Source: Dasypus novemcinctus
Lineage: Eukaryota > Chordata > Mammalia > Cingulata > Dasypodidae
Assembly: GCF_030445035.2 (NCBI RefSeq)
Contig: NC_080673.1
Span: 197,468,216 to 197,532,215, forward strand
Reading direction: 5' to 3'
Length of the DNA: 64,000 nucleotides
Under the pieces are notes generated by a model. That model was not told the origin of the DNA, ran no database searches, and saw only the letters and a program-made list of their open reading frames with translations. Below are positions 59,896-64,000 of this stretch, piece after piece. Position 1 is the first letter of the stretch. Every line of letters begins with the position of its first letter. A program made the translations under genes and the position numbers.

Positions 59896-60027
59896 AAATA
59901 TGGAACACTTAAAAAGTTTTAATAATATGGAATATGTCATGAATTTGGGTGTCATCCTTGTGCAGAGCCCATGCTAATCTTCTCTGTATCATTCCAACTT
60001 TAGAATATGTGCTGCCAAAGTGAACAC
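59896..60027 (-). pseudogene. RNU6 (pseudogene): U6 snRNA retropseudogene (5' part of a U6/L1 chimera)
   Basis: U6 is the spliceosomal small nuclear RNA of about 106 nt. On the minus strand 60,027 down to 59,938 matches U6 from its first base: 'gtgttcactttggcagcaca', then 'atacagagaagattagcatg' and 'gctctgcacaaggatgacac'. The start GTGC has become GTGT, and CpG sites have changed to TG/CA. The U6 3' end ('gttccatattt') comes at 59,910-59,896, after about 27 extra bases (59,911-59,937) that contain a second 'ttccatatt'. U6's upstream promoter elements (PSE, TATA) are absent, as expected for a reverse-transcribed copy. It should not be functional. Confidence 0.9.
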
Positions 60028-60028
60028 C

Positions 60029-60041
60029 TTAAATTATTTTT
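60029..60041. repeat. 13-bp target-site duplication, right (U6/L1 chimera)
   Basis: TTAAATTATTTTT, one base beyond the first base of U6. It is identical to 56,671-56,683. Confidence 0.85.
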
Positions 60042-61086
60042 CTAGACATGACATATATTCATTTATTTGTGTGATGGGAAAAAAGGTGTTCATATATAAG
60101 ATAGGTATTTTTTTAATATAGAGGGACTCTGTGAAGTGATATTTGATCAATGATTCCAGATATATTATAGTTTTCTGGTATCCCAAGTGATCATATTTGT
60201 TGTTTCTGTACCAAATTACCCTGTAGTTCAAAGTAATTACTTTTGTAGCTAATTTCTCATTTCTTGACCATAATTGACATTCAAAGGCAAATTTTAATTA
60301 TAATGTTAGTTCACTTTTATAGTTCACTTTATTGAAAATAAAGAACAATTTTGAAAAACAATTTTCAACTCCAGAATTTGGGGTATATAGTTCAGACCAT
60401 AAATTTTGGGAATGACTTAAGTGCAAGAAAGTGAACCAGATTATTCTTTGTCCAGTGAATTTCTAAATAGTTCAATTTTACTAAAAATAATGAAAAATAC
60501 ATTCATGTAATTACTTGTGAATCCCCTCTGATAAAGTTATTCAAAGGGTCTACTTGATTGTAATGTCAAAAAAACAAACACAAAACACCAAATCGCTGAT
60601 TTGATTTTCTTTGCTGAGGTAGGGATGGGGTTTTCCCTTATTTGACATAAACAAGTAAATTTCATTCAAAATATCAAAAAATTGCCCCAGCACCTTCTAT
60701 TACTTTTTACACAGCTCTAAGGTATATACAGATGAAATATGCATCTAATTCATCAAGCAATGTGTTAGCTGTCTGTAGTTAAAACCATGGGAGAATTTCA
60801 GGTTCACATTGTTCATTGCTGTGTGGCAGACAAGATACATAATGTAACTCTTATCACAGGTAATTGTTGATAAATGATGCAATGAATGGATTTAAATCTG
60901 GATTCTTCCCAAATTCCCAAACTTAGTTTATTTTAGTACAAAAATAGTATCAACCAACAGATTCCAAACAAATTTGGTCCTATCTACCTTCAAGTTTACA
61001 ATACTCAAGAAGAAACTGTTTTAGTATATTGCACCTTTGTAGGCACCATACATAAAAGTCCCTTGGTCATATAAATTACCTTAAAA
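60042..61086. other. Unassigned AT-rich DNA
   Basis: No gene or repeat is recognised. Confidence 0.4.
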
Positions 61087-61097
61087 TATAGCTAAGG
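61087..61097. repeat. 11-bp target-site duplication, left (DAS-III)
   Basis: TATAGCTAAGG recurs at 61,473-61,483. Confidence 0.9.
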
Positions 61098-61472
61098 AGG
61101 GAAACGGACTTTGGCCCAGTGGTTAGGGCGTCCGTCTACCACATGGGAGGTCCGCGGTTCAAGCCCTGGGCCTCCTTGACCCGTGTGCAGCTGGCCCATG
61201 CGCAGTGCTGATGCGCGCAAGGAGTGCCCTGCCACACAGGGGTGTCCCCGGCGTAGGGGAGCCCCACGCGCAAGGAGTGCACCCATAAGGAGAGCCGCCC
61301 AGCTCGAAGGAGGGAGCAGCCTGCCGAGCAATGGCGCCGCCCACACTTCCCGTGCCGCTGACGATAACAGAAGCGGACAAAGAAACAAGACGCAGCAAAA
61401 AGACACAGAAAACAGACAACCGGGGGAGGGGAATTAAATAAATAAAAATAAATCTTTAAAAAAATATATATA
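61098..61472 (+). mobile_element. DAS-III SINE, young-looking
   Basis: The tRNA-like head starts at about 61,099 ('gggaaacggactttggccca', box A-like 'tggcccagtgg', box B 'ggttcaagccc' at 61,157-61,167). It is followed by the GC-rich DAS-III body ('cgcaaggagtgccctgccac', 'gtgtccccggcgtagggg', 'atggcgccgcccacacttcc'), 'gacaaagaaacaagacgcag', then a tail of 'aataaataaaaataaatctt', poly(A) and (TA)n. Many CpG sites survive and the 11-bp duplication is perfect, so this is the most recent SINE here. The three open frames of 84-104 codons across it reflect its GC content. Confidence 0.92.
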
Positions 61473-61483
61473 TATAGCTAAGG
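61473..61483. repeat. 11-bp target-site duplication, right (DAS-III)
   Basis: Same 11 bases as 61,087-61,097. Confidence 0.9.
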
Positions 61484-62767
61484 GGAGGTATTATTTAATC
61501 TATGCTTTCATCACCTGTCATGGACAGAACCATGAATGATGTCATTTTTCATGTACGATGTCCTATGGGTTCTGTACTATTTCTTCAACATGGTGAACAA
61601 CTGCATTTCTGGATGAAGTTAAATTTATGAATGTTCCTCTCAGTTTCAGACACATATTTTTTTGCTGTACTCAAAAGATTTTCATAAACCTGTCTTAGGT
61701 AAATGGTTTTGATAGCCAGGACATTTTTCAGTTGAAATGTTTTATGGTAGCTTTGCCTAATTTATTTCTATTGAAAATCAAACCCAACTAAAACTTCAGG
61801 GTTTTTCTTTGTTTGTTTGTTTGTTTAGGTTAAGTTGTTTTTGTTGTAACTACTATATGTACCTGTCACAGTACTTAATATGTACTGTTTCTTAATTTGT
61901 ATGCTTTAACTTAGACATACTTTGTCTGCATATTAAGCACATAAAAATACTTTTCATTTCCAAAAGAAAAATATATTCTCACATTTTTCTTGAAACATAG
62001 GGCATTCATCATATATCCTTATTCTTCCCTCTTTAGATAAGGACAGAGGTAAAAAAAAATCACACTTTCCTCTTGAATCTTCTATAATACAAATATAACA
62101 TGGTGATGAATTGCAAATGACACAGCTCTCAGTGTCAGAATAAAAATTTTAAAAAATAAGGACTTTAAAAAATAAGGTTTGGAAAGGACAAATGCTCCAT
62201 TTCCTATTACTTATCACATAGCCTGATTTTTTAAAGAAGAGTAGTATATCCAATATCCAGAATTTTATATATATAATCTCCTAACTTTTAAATGTTGATA
62301 ATGAATTATATTAACTTTGTGCTGATGAAAGAAAACACTTCTTTGGTAAATAGGTTGTTACTTCTCTTCAGAATAATTATGGGACACATCAAAATTTTCA
62401 TTCTATTTTTCTCTCACATTTTGCTCTTGAATAAAATTGACCAATGACATTTATTACATAGGATAATGCTTTACACAGAATTTCTGGAACCTTTGTATTA
62501 AAGCAATGATGGTATTTTCAGTTTCAACTATTGTTTTTATCACTTAGAGTTTCACTTGAAGAAGTTTGGACTAACAAAATTTCAGTTAAGAAGAAATATT
62601 GAGAAAACAGACCATCTCCACTATTGCTCTGCCTGAGCACCTATGAATATAATAAAACGATTGTTTTAGGACAAAAAAAAAAAAGAAATGCTGAAAAAAT
62701 TGTCTAAATGGATTGTTTCAGGGCTATTTCTATTGTCTGTCACTTTGGAAAATGAGGTTACTGGTCA
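61484..62767. other. Unassigned AT-rich DNA
   Basis: No gene is seen. There are short simple runs such as (GTTT)n at 61,810-61,826 and an A-run at 62,673-62,685. Confidence 0.4.
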
Positions 62768-62950
62768 TCACTCAAAGTAGATGCTACCCCAAATAGAGGG
62801 GCTCCTGAGGGCTATGGAGATATTCAGGCACTATAGTCAGGGCAGATAGCTCAGGAGTTTGGTCCCTTGACAGATGGCCCTACTTTGAAATTTATGCTTC
62901 CCAGGGTGACAGAGTTGGACTGAACTGTGGTTTCCCTACACATTTTCAAT
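62768..62950 (+). mobile_element. XR-like fragment, strongly diverged
   Basis: 'caaagtagatgctaccccaa', 'gggctcctgagggctatgga', 'actatagtcagggcagatag', 'gatggccctactttgaaatt' and 'gacagagttggactgaact' match the middle of XR (compare 37,980-38,130). It lacks both ends and is more diverged than the other copies. Confidence 0.65.
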
Positions 62951-63808
62951 AACAATCTTCTTGATAGTAATTGGAATTGAGGTTACTGAGAGGTTTGTAT
63001 AAGTATGGTGATGAAATCCATTATAAACTTAATAAATTTGTTTGTGCTTCAGAATTTGTTGTGGTACTTTATGGATTAGTCTCATGATTTTCTTTTCTAT
63101 CATCAAACATTTTCTGTGCACCAGATACATATATGGCACTGTGCTCAGTCCTTTGGAATAGAGAGATCAGGGTTATAATCTAGTAGGGGACAAAGTTGCA
63201 CACATAATTATACTGGATAAAGCAAGATGTTAGTCCTACAATGTATTTGAGATACTGATTAGGATTGGTAAGAAGATTTCCACTTAAACAACAGACAAGA
63301 AGGACAAAGTAAAATCAGTAATGCACACAGTCTTTGTGACCTCTTTATTTCTGTACCTTTCTTTATGTAGCCAGCACTTTGATTTGGCATATTTGTCAGA
63401 AATGTAGTTTGAATTATTCTTTTTAACTCAATAAGGACATGTAAAGTGATGTCCTCCCTTAAGCTTTGTGCTTCATTTTGTAAAGTCCTATTTACCTTTA
63501 TATTTTCACCTTAAACGTCATTATCATCTTGAGAACATCCCTTTCAACCTAGATGGACTAATTATGCTATCATTTTCATTATCACAGCTATTTTTACATA
63601 CGTCTATAAAATACTACATGTATATCTTCATGTTCAAGTCTTAATGTCTTCTTCAACAGAATGACATTTATTTGAGTCAATGTCTCATTAGAAATACTCT
63701 CCCCATTGTCTAGTATGGTCATTGCCTGTGCGATGAATGAATGAATAAATTGGCAAAAACAACTAAGCTGAGAAATTGGGTGTTTCTCTAGTTGATATAT
63801 CTTTATAT
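62951..63808. other. Unassigned AT-rich DNA with a possible ancient repeat
   Basis: No gene is seen. 63,112-63,225 ('tgtgcaccagatacatatat', 'ggcactgtgctcagtccttt') resembles the same ancient L2/MIR-class block as at 12,355. Confidence 0.4.
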
Positions 63809-63826
63809 CTACCTACCTACCTACCT
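63809..63826. repeat. (CTAC)n short microsatellite
   Basis: Four to five tandem CTAC units, flanked by ATATAT-rich sequence. Confidence 0.8.
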
Positions 63827-64000
63827 ATTTACATATATATTATTTTATCTTCATTTCTGATGACATAATTAACTGATGATATATTGGTGAGGTGTTATTA
63901 AAAGAAGGTGTCTGTCAAAGATATTTTTACCTTTGAATGGCCTTTGCCTATGCTATTATATGCAGAAGTCTAATAAATTATGGAAATTATTATATTTCTA
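63827..64000. other. Unassigned AT-rich DNA to window end
   Basis: Nothing is recognised in the last 170 bases. Confidence 0.4.

Noticed and set aside
59896..60027. Functional U6 snRNA gene
   Set aside because: No U6 promoter elements upstream, several substitutions, an internal insertion, and fusion to L1 within one pair of target duplications.
61092..61437. Three GC-rich open frames, possible small gene or a true tRNA gene
   Set aside because: The block is a DAS-III SINE with target duplications and a tail; only its head resembles tRNA.

Overview
This window reads as mammalian intergenic DNA from a xenarthran, most likely an armadillo (Dasypus type). The main reason is the SINEs. Several copies match the tRNA-derived DAS SINE family described from armadillo, and the cleanest copy (61,098-61,472) is close to what I remember of DAS-III. 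A very abundant ~1.7 kb poly(A)-ended repeat (called XR here) and the MaLR-type LTRs also look xenarthran. A sloth cannot be excluded without a genome comparison. The DNA is AT-rich. I find no intact protein-coding gene and no exon-like block: apart from fragments of L1 ORF2, the open frames are short and have no recognisable family signature.

Layout: 1-9.5 kb is a dense pile of XR copies, partly nested, with an old L1 fragment (about 1.9-3.4 kb) and a dimeric tRNA-derived SINE (7.27-7.50 kb). From 9.5 to 31 kb the DNA is mostly unassigned AT-rich sequence. It contains MIR-like fragments, a CpG-rich solo ERV LTR with perfect 6-bp target-site duplications (14,530-15,042), two older DAS-type SINEs (15.8-17.0 kb), an ATCT microsatellite and old L1 pieces. 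From 31 to 38.2 kb there are XR copies, one with a twin-priming inversion and 14-bp duplications, and a MaLR LTR. From 38.2 to 42.1 kb the DNA is largely unassigned with MIR-like remnants. From 42.1 to 49.9 kb lies a long, decayed minus-strand L1 interrupted by a MaLR LTR, then an XR scrap and a plus-strand L1 3' end with a tandemly repeated 3' UTR. From 50 to 56.6 kb there are two MaLR LTRs and unassigned DNA. From 56,671 to 60,041 a U6 snRNA pseudogene is joined to a 5'-truncated L1 and the whole unit is flanked by 13-bp direct repeats, the structure expected of a template-switch U6/L1 retropseudogene. The last 4 kb holds the young DAS-III SINE, a diverged XR fragment and simple repeats.

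The elements are linked by mechanism, not by an operon or pathway. L1-type target-primed reverse transcription explains the SINE duplications, the XR inversions and the U6/L1 chimera. Nesting gives relative ages: XR-A is younger than XR-B, DAS is younger than MIR, and a MaLR LTR is younger than the L1 it interrupts. I found no convincing new biological system. The most informative objects are the U6/L1 chimera, the XR family with its L1-like 3' end and G-rich tract, and the young-looking solo LTR. Family names and repeat edges come from reading by eye and from memory, so most edges are good to tens of bases; the duplications given with exact positions were read base by base.
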